NCBI RefSeq assembly: GCF_963677315.1
Contig: NZ_OY781939.1
Location: 62,001 to 126,000 of the forward strand
Direction: 5' to 3'
DNA length: 64,000 nucleotides
Source: an uncultured Sphaerochaeta sp.
GTDB taxonomy: Bacteria; Spirochaetota; Spirochaetia; Sphaerochaetales; Sphaerochaetaceae
The notes under the pieces are model-generated. The model saw only the letters and a list, made by a program, of their open reading frames with translations. It was not told where the DNA came from and did not search any database. Both the position numbers and the translations under genes were made by a program. This document shows positions 53,296 to 61,358 of this stretch, in pieces (the first letter of the stretch is position 1; every line of letters begins with the position of its first letter).

Positions 53296-55322
53296 AGAGA
53301 AAGCGACTGGTCCAGGAGATGAACCCCAAGGTATACGCTTGGGACCCCGATTCCTTTCTCTCGGTGGGAAATGGAAACCTTGCCTATACCGTCGACTGTA
53401 CCGGGACACAGAGCCAGATTGCCCATACAAAGGGAAAGACACCGCTGTGTACCATGTCCAGCTGGGGGTTGCACAACTACCCAGGAAAGGAAGAGAAGCA
53501 CTACGATCGGCTCATCCTGAAGCAGTATGAGCATGCAGGCAGGACTGTCGGCTATATGAGTGATGATACCGCCCAAGAGGCGCTTTTTCATGACCTCAGA
53601 GTGAATCCCCACCGATGTAATCTTGCTCATATTGGTTTGCAAGCGAGTGGTCCCTATGACATGAAAAAGATGGAATCAATCACACAGGAACTGGATCTCT
53701 ATAGTGGGGTCATTACCAGTGACTTCCAGGTAGAAGACGAGCCTGTCCAGGTTCTTACCCTCTGCCATCCAAGGCAAGACCAACTCTCCTTTCGCCTATC
53801 GTCCCCACTCCTTAAGAGAGGGAAGTTGCACCTTGCTCTTCTCTTTCCCTATCCTGCGCATGACATCACTGCCAGTGATTATACAAAACCTGAGAGTCAT
53901 CATAGTGAATTGGTGGAGTACGGAGATGGCCGATATTGCATCAAGAGAACCGTTGATACAATGCAGTATGAGGTACATATACTGCTAAGCAAGCATGCCT
54001 GCCTTAGACAATCAGCAACACATGAGTTTATGATTACTGCTTCCCAAGAGATGCTGGAGGTTGGTGTGTTGTTCCAACATGGGCAGGAGAGGCAAGAAGT
54101 AGTGGACTTCAACCAAGCACTTGATGCTTGTACTCTTCACTGGGCTTCCTTCTGGCAGGATGGTGCTTTTATTGACCTTTCCTCCTCATCAGATCCAAGA
54201 GCACAAGAATTACAGCGACGTATGATCCTCTCACGCTATCTGCTTGCCATCCAGTGCAGCGGGAATACGCCTCCACCAGAGACTGGTCTTACCTGCAATA
54301 GCTGGTATGGCAAGTTCCATCTGGAGATGCACCTCCTTCATGCTGCACACTTTGCCCTTTATGGTCAGCCTCATCTGTTGGAGCGTTCTCTTTCCTACTA
54401 TCTCGATATTCTCCCTGGGGCATATGAGCGGGCCAGGAGCCAAGGCTATCATGGTGGGCGATGGCCCAAGATGACCGACCCAAGTGGAAATGACAGTCCC
54501 TCTGCCATTGGTACCTTGCTCTGTTGGCAACAGCCTCATCCGATATTCTACGGTTCTCTCCTACGAAAAACGCATCCAGAGTCAGCGTTGCTTTCTTCCT
54601 GGGTTCCAGTCGTCAAGGCAACTGCTGACTTTATGGTGGACTATGTCATCTGGGATGAGAAGAGAAAATCTTACATCATTGGTCCTCCGGTAATTCCTGT
54701 ACAGGAAAACCATGATCCTGAGAAAACCGTCAACCCGACTTTCGAGCTCTCCTATTGGAGATGGGCGCTCTCTGAGGCCATCGATTTCATGGAACAGTTT
54801 AAGCAACCCGTTGATCCCAAATGGAAGCATGTTTTGGACAATCTGGCCCCTCTTCCGATGAGAGATGGGCTCTATCTTGCTCAGGAGAATTGCCCCGATA
54901 CCTACACAGCCTATGCCTACGACCATCCCTCCCTTCTTTTCAGCCTTGGTCTACTTGACGGAAGAGATGTTGACCAAAAAGTCATGGAACATTCCCTTAT
55001 GAACGTTATGGAGAAGTGGCAGCTCAATGAGCTATGGGGGTGGGACTTCCCCTTGATGGCCATGACTGCGGCAAGATTGGGAAAACCAGAACTGGCTCTG
55101 GACCTCTTGTTGATGGACTCTCCGAAAAACACCTATACTGCCAATGGGCATAATGCCCAGAGACCGAAGGAGGACCTTCCCCTGTACCTTCCTGGTAATG
55201 GTGCACTCCTTCTTGCCCTTGCCCTGATGGCAGGCGGTTGGGAGGGGAGTGACACTCCCTATCCTGGTTTCCCAAAAGATGGGTGGATAGTACAGGCTGA
55301 AGGTCTGAAGAAGTTTTGGTAG
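53286..55322 (+). CDS. Six-hairpin glycosidase-like protein
   Basis: A 678-residue cytoplasmic protein with an N-terminal beta-sandwich (FLSVGNGNLAYTVDCTGTQS) and a C-terminal (alpha/alpha)6 barrel. LTCNSWYGKFHLEMHLLHAAHFALYGQPHLL, EGxxGGRWPKMTDPSGNDSPS-like, FELSYWRWALSEA and WGWDFPLMAMTAARLG resemble GH65- and GH95-like families, but I cannot place it in one. It follows the GH43 gene with a 10-base overlap, so both probably act on the same glycan fragment; the YczE-like gene is next. Confidence 0.7.
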   Translation: MPIERKRLVQEMNPKVYAWDPDSFLSVGNGNLAYTVDCTGTQSQIAHTKGKTPLCTMSSWGLHNYPGKEEKHYDRLILKQYEHAGRTVGYMSDDTAQEALFHDLRVNPHRCNLAHIGLQASGPYDMKKMESITQELDLYSGVITSDFQVEDEPVQVLTLCHPRQDQLSFRLSSPLLKRGKLHLALLFPYPAHDITASDYTKPESHHSELVEYGDGRYCIKRTVDTMQYEVHILLSKHACLRQSATHEFMITASQEMLEVGVLFQHGQERQEVVDFNQALDACTLHWASFWQDGAFIDLSSSSDPRAQELQRRMILSRYLLAIQCSGNTPPPETGLTCNSWYGKFHLEMHLLHAAHFALYGQPHLLERSLSYYLDILPGAYERARSQGYHGGRWPKMTDPSGNDSPSAIGTLLCWQQPHPIFYGSLLRKTHPESALLSSWVPVVKATADFMVDYVIWDEKRKSYIIGPPVIPVQENHDPEKTVNPTFELSYWRWALSEAIDFMEQFKQPVDPKWKHVLDNLAPLPMRDGLYLAQENCPDTYTAYAYDHPSLLFSLGLLDGRDVDQKVMEHSLMNVMEKWQLNELWGWDFPLMAMTAARLGKPELALDLLLMDSPKNTYTANGHNAQRPKEDLPLYLPGNGALLLALALMAGGWEGSDTPYPGFPKDGWIVQAEGLKKFW

Positions 55323-55329
55323 GAATGGC

Positions 55330-55989
55330 ATGAAAAGAGAAGTGGGACGCCTGGTGCGTCTATCCATTGGTTTGTTTGCCTATGCAGTTGGTATTGTACT
55401 GACAATGCAGGCACATATAGGGTACAGCCCGTGGGATGTGTTCCATGCCGGATTGGCAGCCCTGTTTTCCATGAAGATAGGCAGTATGACGATTGTTGTT
55501 GGGCTCTTGCTTGGTCTTATTGTCCTCTTAGGTGGAGAAAAGATAGGAGTGGGAACCATCAGCAATATGGTGGTCATTGGTCTTTTTATCAATGTCTTGC
55601 TGGACAGTGGGCTGTTTCCTGAGCGATCCCATCCTGCCCTCGGGGCACTACAGATGATTGGAGGGCTCTTTGTCATCTCGTTTGCCTCCTATCTCTACAT
55701 CTCCTCTGGCTATGGGGCGGGTCCGCGTGACTCCCTGATGGTATTTCTCTCCAGAAAAAGTGGATGGTCAGCCGGTACCTGTCGTGGAATCCTGGAGATT
55801 GCAGTCTCCCTGGTTGGTTTTCTCCTTGGTGGCATGCTGGGGTGGGGCACCCTTCTCAGTGCTGTCTTGATCGGGTTCTGCATCCAGATAACTTTCAGTG
55901 TGCTACGCTTCGATCCAAAGAAAGTCCACCATGAAAATATGGTGGACAGTTACAAGAGAATGAAACGTTTTATTGTACGTGTAAGATAA
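55330..55989 (+). CDS. YczE/YyaS/YitT-like membrane protein
   Basis: A 219-residue membrane protein with five or six helices. The pattern LFAYAVGIVLTMQAHIGYSPWDVFHAGLA and SSGYGAGPRDSLMVFLSRKSGWS is characteristic of YczE-like proteins (DUF6198-type). Function unknown; they are often located near transport genes. It follows the glycosidase after 7 bases. A perfect 9-base hairpin (GTCCACCAT / ATGGTGGAC) occurs in its coding end at 55924-55947. Confidence 0.8.
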   Translation: MKREVGRLVRLSIGLFAYAVGIVLTMQAHIGYSPWDVFHAGLAALFSMKIGSMTIVVGLLLGLIVLLGGEKIGVGTISNMVVIGLFINVLLDSGLFPERSHPALGALQMIGGLFVISFASYLYISSGYGAGPRDSLMVFLSRKSGWSAGTCRGILEIAVSLVGFLLGGMLGWGTLLSAVLIGFCIQITFSVLRFDPKKVHHENMVDSYKRMKRFIVRVR

Positions 55990-55991
55990 TC

Positions 55992-57449
55992 TTATTGCAG
56001 TTCAGTTGCCAACGTGTCTATCAAGGTAAGCAATTCTGAGAGATGCTCCTTGGTAAGGGTTGGGTTGAGTAGGGTGAACTTCAGATAGGTCTGATTCTTG
56101 TACACGGTCTGCCCGATCACGACTTGATGGTGGTGCAACAACTCCTTCCTGATACGCTTATTCAATTCACAACTACCAACGTGACGGAATACTACGCTGC
56201 TGAGCTCCGGTTCAATGGCAAGTGTGAATGATGGGTGCTCCAACAATGTTTTTGCGAGATAGGCGGCATTCTCTGTGCAGGTGTCGATGATCTTGCTATA
56301 CCCATCTTTTCCTCTGCACTGGAAGGCCATCCATACCTTCAAGGCATCCCCTCTGCGGGTGGTCTGCAAGCTCTTTCCCACCAGATTGGTATATCCTTCC
56401 TCTTCATCTTCCTCCCTGTTCAGATAGTCTGCATGAAGGGTGAATACAGAGAAGTGCTCCTTGTTCTTTACCAGGAGCGCTCCGCAGCTGATAGGGAGAA
56501 GAAACATCTTATGGAAATCGACGGTGATGGAATCACAGAGTGAAAGGTTCCCCAGTCTTGAGCGATAGGTCGGGGAAAGTTGCAGTCCACTTCCGTAGGC
56601 TGCATCAGCGTGGAGGAACATTCCCTCACGGTCACAGACTTCCCGTAATGCTCCAACAGGGTCGATGGAACCATAGTCGGTTGTCCCGATGGTTGCCACC
56701 ACACAGAAGGGCAGAAGGCCATCTTGCTTATCCGACTCGATCATCGCGTTGAGTTTCTCTACATCCATCCTGCATAGGTCATCAACGGGCACCTTACGTA
56801 CAGCATTGTAGCCAAGGCCGAGCAGATGGGCACTCTTTTCCATGGAGAAGTGAGAGACTTCACTTGTGTAGAGCCTGAGCTTGTGGTAGGAGGGTGGAAG
56901 ACCTTCCTTTTTTACATCATGGCCAAGCTTTGTACTACAGTACCAGTCACGGGCCATGGTAATGGCACTCAGGTTCGATTGGCTTCCCCCGGAGGTGAAT
57001 ACACCATCACTCCCTTCATTGTAGCCATAGAGTCTACAAAGCTCATTGACTACTGCTACCTCAACCTCGGTTGCAACTGGACTCTGGTCCCAGCTGTCCA
57101 TCGACTGGTTGAAGGTTGCGATGATCAACTCACTGGCAATTGACTCCAAGAGAGCAGGGCTATGCAGGTGAGCCATGTAATTTGGTGACCAGGTCCTGAG
57201 AAAGTAGGGGAGAATTGTCTCTTTCACCTGTTCCAGGAGTGCCTCCCAACCAATGCCATGGGAAGGAAGCAGGGAGAACTGTGCAAGTGCTTGTTGTAAA
57301 GCTTCTACCGAAGCGCCTTGGTAGGCTCCCTGATCACTCACCGAGGCAGTAATCGCCTCGATGGTATCAGTTAACACATGCTTATACTGATCTTTCTTTT
57401 CCTTCTCTGGTCCGAGAAAGTAAGGAAGGTTAGTTGGATTTTGTGACAT
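55992..57449 (-). CDS. ddc: L-2,4-diaminobutyrate decarboxylase
   Basis: A 485-residue group II PLP decarboxylase. Motifs include NYMAHLHSPALLESIASELIIATFNQSMDSWDQSP, TSGGSQSNLSAI, the cofactor Asp in HADAAYGSG and the PLP Lys in VDFHKMFLLP. The PLP decarboxylase with a diaminobutyrate aminotransferase directly upstream identifies it as Ddc rather than a tyrosine or glutamate decarboxylase. The product is 1,3-diaminopropane, a precursor of norspermidine-type polyamines. The start at 57449 is chosen for its AAGG spacing; it overlaps dat. Confidence 0.88.
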   Translation of the reverse strand: MSQNPTNLPYFLGPEKEKKDQYKHVLTDTIEAITASVSDQGAYQGASVEALQQALAQFSLLPSHGIGWEALLEQVKETILPYFLRTWSPNYMAHLHSPALLESIASELIIATFNQSMDSWDQSPVATEVEVAVVNELCRLYGYNEGSDGVFTSGGSQSNLSAITMARDWYCSTKLGHDVKKEGLPPSYHKLRLYTSEVSHFSMEKSAHLLGLGYNAVRKVPVDDLCRMDVEKLNAMIESDKQDGLLPFCVVATIGTTDYGSIDPVGALREVCDREGMFLHADAAYGSGLQLSPTYRSRLGNLSLCDSITVDFHKMFLLPISCGALLVKNKEHFSVFTLHADYLNREEDEEEGYTNLVGKSLQTTRRGDALKVWMAFQCRGKDGYSKIIDTCTENAAYLAKTLLEHPSFTLAIEPELSSVVFRHVGSCELNKRIRKELLHHHQVVIGQTVYKNQTYLKFTLLNPTLTKEHLSELLTLIDTLATELQ

Positions 57450-58785
57450 CTGCATCTACCTTGCGTATTGCTTGCTCGGTGATTTTGAGCATGGTTTCAA
57501 TCTCTTCATGAGTGACATTCAGTGCACAGAGGCAACGCATGACTGATCCATGTCTGCCGCCTTTTTCCATGATGAGGCGATTCTTGAAACACTCCTGCTG
57601 CACACGAGTTGCGATATCCCCACTGCAGGGGAGAGAACCAAGTTGGTCCTTCTTTCCTTTTGGGTCTACAAACTCGATGCCGAGCATCAAACCTTTTGCA
57701 CGAATGTCTCCAATGATGGATACCTCTTGCTTGAGCTTCAGTAAAGCTTTTTCAAGATGTACTCCTTTCTCCTGTACTTCAGTGAGGAAGGCAGGATCGC
57801 TGACTCGGTTCATGACTACTGTACCAGCTGCCATGGCGATTTGGTTTCCCCTGAAGGTGCCTGCATGTGCTCCTGGTTGCCAGGCATCGAGCTTCTCATG
57901 GTAGATTACCACTGCCATCGGTTGGCTCCCTCCAATTGCCTTGGAAGTGAGAATAACATCGGGTGTGATGCCGGCATACTCGAATGCAAAGAACTTGCCT
58001 GAACGACCGACTCCGCACTGGATTTCATCGACGATCATGGGGATTCCGAGTTCCTCGGTAACCCTCCTGACAGTCTGCAGGAATTTTACAGGAGCGGGGA
58101 TGACGCCACCCTCACCCTGGATAGGTTCAAGGATAACCGCCGCTGGTCTGGTGATTCCACTCTCCGGGTCCTTGAGCGTGCGCTCAAAGTAGGCACAAGC
58201 TGCATCTACTCCGGCTTCACCTCCAAGGCCAAACGGACAGCGGTAGGAGTACGGGTAGGGGAAGAAGTGTACGTCACTCATAAGGCCGTTGACGTTTGTT
58301 TTGGCATTCAGGTTGCCTGTAAGTGCAAGGGCACCGTGACCCATTCCATGGTATCCACCACCGAATGCAATAACGGAGGAGCGACCGGTGGCAGTCTTGC
58401 AGAGCTTTATAGCGGCATCCACTGCATCAGTTCCGCTCGGACTGCAAAACTGGAGTTTTCCATGTTGCTTGAGTTCTTCAGGAAGCAAGGAGAGGAGGGT
58501 ATGAACGAAGGTATCCTTGACTGGGGTGGTAAGATCGAGTGAGTGCAGTGGTGCTTCACTCTGGAGAAGGTCGATCATGGTCTGTGTGATTTCACTGTCG
58601 TTGTGACCGAGGGCCAGGGTGCCAGCGCCGCAGAGGAAATCAAGATAGGTGTTTCCTTCTACATCGGTTACTACAGAACCTTTTGCCTTTTTGATGGCAA
58701 TGGGGAATTTTCTGGGATATGTGCGAGCGTTTGATTCTGTTTGATTCTGTCGGTCAAGATAGAATTGATTGGTATTTTCAGTCAT
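57430..58785 (-). CDS. dat: Diaminobutyrate-2-oxoglutarate aminotransferase
   Basis: A 451-residue class III aminotransferase. It has GTDAVDAAIKLCKTATGRSSVIAFGGGYHGMGHGALALTG, the cofactor Asp in MIVDEIQCGVGRSGKFFAFEYA and the PLP Lys in ILTSKAIGGSQPMAVV near residue 277. Such EctB/Dat enzymes make L-2,4-diaminobutyrate from aspartate semialdehyde and glutamate. The neighbour is ddc, not ectoine genes, so the pathway ends in 1,3-diaminopropane. AGAAGGA precedes the ATG. The 5' region contains several inverted repeats. Confidence 0.9.
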   Translation of the reverse strand: MTENTNQFYLDRQNQTESNARTYPRKFPIAIKKAKGSVVTDVEGNTYLDFLCGAGTLALGHNDSEITQTMIDLLQSEAPLHSLDLTTPVKDTFVHTLLSLLPEELKQHGKLQFCSPSGTDAVDAAIKLCKTATGRSSVIAFGGGYHGMGHGALALTGNLNAKTNVNGLMSDVHFFPYPYSYRCPFGLGGEAGVDAACAYFERTLKDPESGITRPAAVILEPIQGEGGVIPAPVKFLQTVRRVTEELGIPMIVDEIQCGVGRSGKFFAFEYAGITPDVILTSKAIGGSQPMAVVIYHEKLDAWQPGAHAGTFRGNQIAMAAGTVVMNRVSDPAFLTEVQEKGVHLEKALLKLKQEVSIIGDIRAKGLMLGIEFVDPKGKKDQLGSLPCSGDIATRVQQECFKNRLIMEKGGRHGSVMRCLCALNVTHEEIETMLKITEQAIRKVDADVTKSN

Positions 58786-59047
58786 TACCGGTTTCCTTCT
58801 ATTTCATGATGGGGTATGTACTAAATGTAGTATTTAGTCCTTTTCTATGAAGTGTGGTTCATCCCTTCTCAAGAAGGGGAAGCGTGAACATTGCACGTTC
58901 TCTATGCATAGAACGCGCAAGATTGGATACTATCAATTTCTGGTGTATTTTACTAGTAATAGTCGGACAATTGTACGGAATTTTGCTGGATATTTCCCGT
59001 AGGTACGTATATGCGGAAAAAATTACAAGAAATAATTGGCTAAGCTC

Positions 59048-59076
59048 TTTACATTGCTAGAATATTGGTGTATTAG
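59048..59076 (+). promoter_or_regulatory. Promoter of the ABC transporter-GntR operon
   Basis: TTTACA (59048-59053), 17-base spacer, TATTAG (59071-59076). The -10 box lies inside a predicted YtrA-type operator at 59070-59087. Confidence 0.55.
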
Positions 59077-59087
59077 TTAGCTAGTAC
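59070..59087. promoter_or_regulatory. Putative YtrA/GntR operator
   Basis: GTATTAGTTAGCTAGTAC is an imperfect 18-base dyad (two mismatched pairs) with GTAYTAG half-sites, covering the -10 box. The GntR regulator encoded in the same operon (60775-61161) is its probable ligand, giving autorepression. Confidence 0.5.
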
Positions 59088-59109
59088 AGTAAACAACTAG
59101 GAGGCGTGC

Positions 59110-59997
59110 ATGGAACAAGCAATGCAAGAGAACGCGCTTGCCGTCAAGGACGGACAAGAGGTCGTAGTGCACATGCAGAATATTGGTTTCTCATATGCTC
59201 AGAACCGTCTATTCAACCATCTTGATCTGGAGATCAGGAGAGGGAATATTTATGGGTTGCTGGGGAAGAATGGGGCAGGGAAGACTACATTGCTGAAGAT
59301 TCTCAGCGGGCAGCTCTTTATCGAAGAAGGTGAGACGAAGGTAATGGGAGAGAATCCCCAGGAGAGGGAACCGTCACTGCTTAGTGAAATTTTCTATCTC
59401 CCAGAAGAGTTTCCTCTACCGAAGATGAAAGCAAGTGAATATCTCGCGATGCGTTCTCCGTTTTATCCCAAATTCGACCATGAGAAGTTTAATCAGTATT
59501 GCACAGAGTTCGATATTGATCTGAATCAGCGTCTCGATCAGATGTCTCTGGGACAGAAAAAGAAGGTATTGCTCTCTTTTGGGCTTGCCACCAACACTGC
59601 GCTCTTGATTTTGGATGAACCAACCAATGGACTCGATATTCCAAGCAAGCGTCAGTTCAGGCAGACTGTGGCATCTGCAATGACCGAGCAGAGAACGTTC
59701 ATCATCTCAACTCACCAGGTACGTGATATGGAAAATCTGATCGACCCGATCATCATCCTGCATGATGGCAAGGTGATATTCAACGATACGGTCGAATCGG
59801 TGAATGAGAAGTATGTTCTCTCCCTCACCACAGAACAGCCTAAGGCTGACGAGGGTATGTACACCGAGAAGGTGCTTGGAGGCTGGATGGTACTGAGTGA
59901 ACGTACTGATGACAGGGAAGGAAAGCCCTTAGACCTGGAGACCTTGTTCAATGTAATCATCGAGCAATCGAAGGGTAGTGCAGGAGGTGTGAGATGA
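59110..59997 (+). CDS. ABC transporter ATP-binding protein
   Basis: A 295-residue ATPase. Walker A is GLLGKNGAGKTTLL near residue 52; the signature is QMSLGQKKKVLLSFG; Walker B is LLILDEPTNGLDIPSKR; the switch His is FIISTHQVRDMENL. The C-terminal 70 residues are a typical exporter-associated tail. AGGAGG lies seven bases before the ATG. It overlaps the permease gene by four bases. With the YtrA-type regulator it resembles the YtrBCDEF class of exporters. Confidence 0.9.
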   Translation: MEQAMQENALAVKDGQEVVVHMQNIGFSYAQNRLFNHLDLEIRRGNIYGLLGKNGAGKTTLLKILSGQLFIEEGETKVMGENPQEREPSLLSEIFYLPEEFPLPKMKASEYLAMRSPFYPKFDHEKFNQYCTEFDIDLNQRLDQMSLGQKKKVLLSFGLATNTALLILDEPTNGLDIPSKRQFRQTVASAMTEQRTFIISTHQVRDMENLIDPIIILHDGKVIFNDTVESVNEKYVLSLTTEQPKADEGMYTEKVLGGWMVLSERTDDREGKPLDLETLFNVIIEQSKGSAGGVR

Positions 59998-60785
59998 ATC
60001 GATTTTCTGCTTTAGTTAAGCGAGAGGTAAAGACCAGTCAGAAGGATTTGTTTACCTACGGGCTGGTAATTGTTCTTGTGATGTTTGCATCGGAGACGCT
60101 GCAGAGTGTCTTTGCCCGGTATGCAGGGGTACCGTTTCCAGCTGAATCTTACAACGAGATGTTTCCTTCTTTCCTCTTGCTTGGGGGATTGATCATCAGC
60201 AGCCTGATGTTCAGTGAGGATATGTTCGGCAAGGATACCCAGCATGATTGGTTGATGCTTCCTGCAACGAACCTTGAGAAGTTCCTATCAAAGGCTCTGC
60301 TGATGATCGTGGCGTATCCGATAGCACTTCTCGTATTGTTCTTTCTCATTAGTGTGGTGACTGAGCCTATCCAATTGATCATCTTCGGGAATCCGATGGC
60401 GATGTTCAATCCATTCAGGGATGGGGATCTTGGAATTCTTCTTGCCCAGTACTGGGTGTGGACTTCTGTGTTCCTCCTGGGTGGTACGTACTTCAGGAAG
60501 GCACATTTTATCAAGACCGTGTTGGCAATAGGCGTGATCGCTCTGGTCCTCGGAGGGCTTGGCCTGTTGTTCACCAGAATTGTGTTTGCGATTAAATTTG
60601 GTTCCTCATTGCAGGTATTCGATGCAATGTTCTATCTCAGTCCAGTAAATTTAAGCAGGACGTTGAGTCCATTGAAGGTCTTCAGCATCATCACCCAAAT
60701 ATTCTACTATGCTGTGTTGCCGATCTTCTGTCTGGTAACCGCGTTCTTCAGGGTTGAGGAGGTCCAAGCCACCGATGCAGTTTAA
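59994..60785 (+). CDS. ABC transporter permease
   Basis: A 263-residue membrane protein with about six helices starting FTYGLVIVLVMFASETLQSVF. MFSEDMFGKDTQHDWLMLPATNLEKFLSKALLMIVAYPIALLVLFF resembles ABC-2 type permeases. It is coupled to the ATPase by an ATGA overlap and to the regulator by an 11-base overlap. Cargo unknown; related systems respond to cell-envelope antibiotics. Confidence 0.8.
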   Translation: MNRFSALVKREVKTSQKDLFTYGLVIVLVMFASETLQSVFARYAGVPFPAESYNEMFPSFLLLGGLIISSLMFSEDMFGKDTQHDWLMLPATNLEKFLSKALLMIVAYPIALLVLFFLISVVTEPIQLIIFGNPMAMFNPFRDGDLGILLAQYWVWTSVFLLGGTYFRKAHFIKTVLAIGVIALVLGGLGLLFTRIVFAIKFGSSLQVFDAMFYLSPVNLSRTLSPLKVFSIITQIFYYAVLPIFCLVTAFFRVEEVQATDAV

Positions 60786-61161
60786 TACACATTCTCCAAT
60801 CTATATGCAAATTGCCGAGTATATTCATGACTTGATCCTCAGCAATGTCTGGGAGGATGGTCAGAGAATACCTTCGGTACGCGATATGGCAATGGAACTG
60901 GAGGTGAATCCCAATACCGTTATCAGGACATACTCACTTCTGCAGGAAGAGGGTACGCTTGAGAACCAACGCGGGATTGGATATTTCACCGCAAAGGATG
61001 CAAGGACGCTGGTCCTGCAAAAACGACGTGAACATTTCCTCAAGCGGGAGCTGCCCTCCCTGTTTGAAACCATGGAGCGTTTGGGTCTGACCATGAATGA
61101 TTTACAACAGTATGCTGACAATAAGGAGAAGGACGATGAAATCGAGCCACAAGAAGAGTAA
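60775..61161 (+). CDS. GntR family regulator, YtrA subfamily
   Basis: A 128-residue regulator with an N-terminal winged helix: SPIYMQIAEYIHDLILSNVWEDGQRIPSVRDMAMELEVNPNTVIRTYSLLQEEG, followed by a short dimerisation helix. No large effector domain, as in YtrA. It lies in the operon it probably represses; GAGGAGG is upstream. A dyad in the operon promoter is the likely site. Confidence 0.88.
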   Translation: MQFNTHSPIYMQIAEYIHDLILSNVWEDGQRIPSVRDMAMELEVNPNTVIRTYSLLQEEGTLENQRGIGYFTAKDARTLVLQKRREHFLKRELPSLFETMERLGLTMNDLQQYADNKEKDDEIEPQEE

Positions 61162-61306
61162 TAGGATGTTGATAGGAGCAGGGATCTTTTTGGTTGTCTA
61201 TCTCCTAGCCAGTGTGATTTTTGGATCATTTCTCATTGACCGGTTCTCAACCCAGGAATTGCCGAATAGAAATGTCACCCATGTGACTGTCTGGCGGAAT
61301 TGGTAA
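61136..61306 (+). CDS. Small single-span membrane protein
   Basis: A 56-residue protein overlapping the regulator's 3' end by 26 bases. It has a basic N-terminus (MKSSHKKSNR) and one hydrophobic segment (IGAGIFLVVYLLASVIFGSFL). AAGGAGAAGG precedes the ATG. It may be an accessory to the ABC transporter; no family recognised. Confidence 0.65.
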   Translation: MKSSHKKSNRMLIGAGIFLVVYLLASVIFGSFLIDRFSTQELPNRNVTHVTVWRNW

Positions 61307-61327
61307 CCAAAAAGTAGCGGTAGTATG

Positions 61328-61354
61328 GAGGGTCGGATTATCCGACCCTCTTTT
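61328..61354 (+). terminator. Terminator between convergent genes
   Basis: GAGGGTCGGA-TTA-TCCGACCCTC, ten perfect pairs, then TTTT. It ends the ABC-GntR operon; the opposite gene stops five bases beyond. Confidence 0.88.
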
Positions 61355-61358
61355 ACTG

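Larger units (their letters stand above)
58786..59109. promoter_or_regulatory. Divergent control region between dat and the ABC transporter
   Basis: A 324-base gene-free stretch. It holds ACTAAAT-GTAGT-ATTTAGT (58820-58838), CCCTTCT-CA-AGAAGGG (58863-58878) and a large inverted repeat TTGCACGTTCT / AGAACGCGCAA (58891-58920, one mismatch), then the ABC promoter and operator. The first three lie upstream of dat and could form a folded leader or regulator sites. Confidence 0.55.

Noticed and set aside
58729..58750. Tandem TTTGATTCTG repeat in the dat 5' coding end as a phase-variation switch
   Set aside because: Only two 10-base copies exist; this is too few to suggest slippage-based switching.
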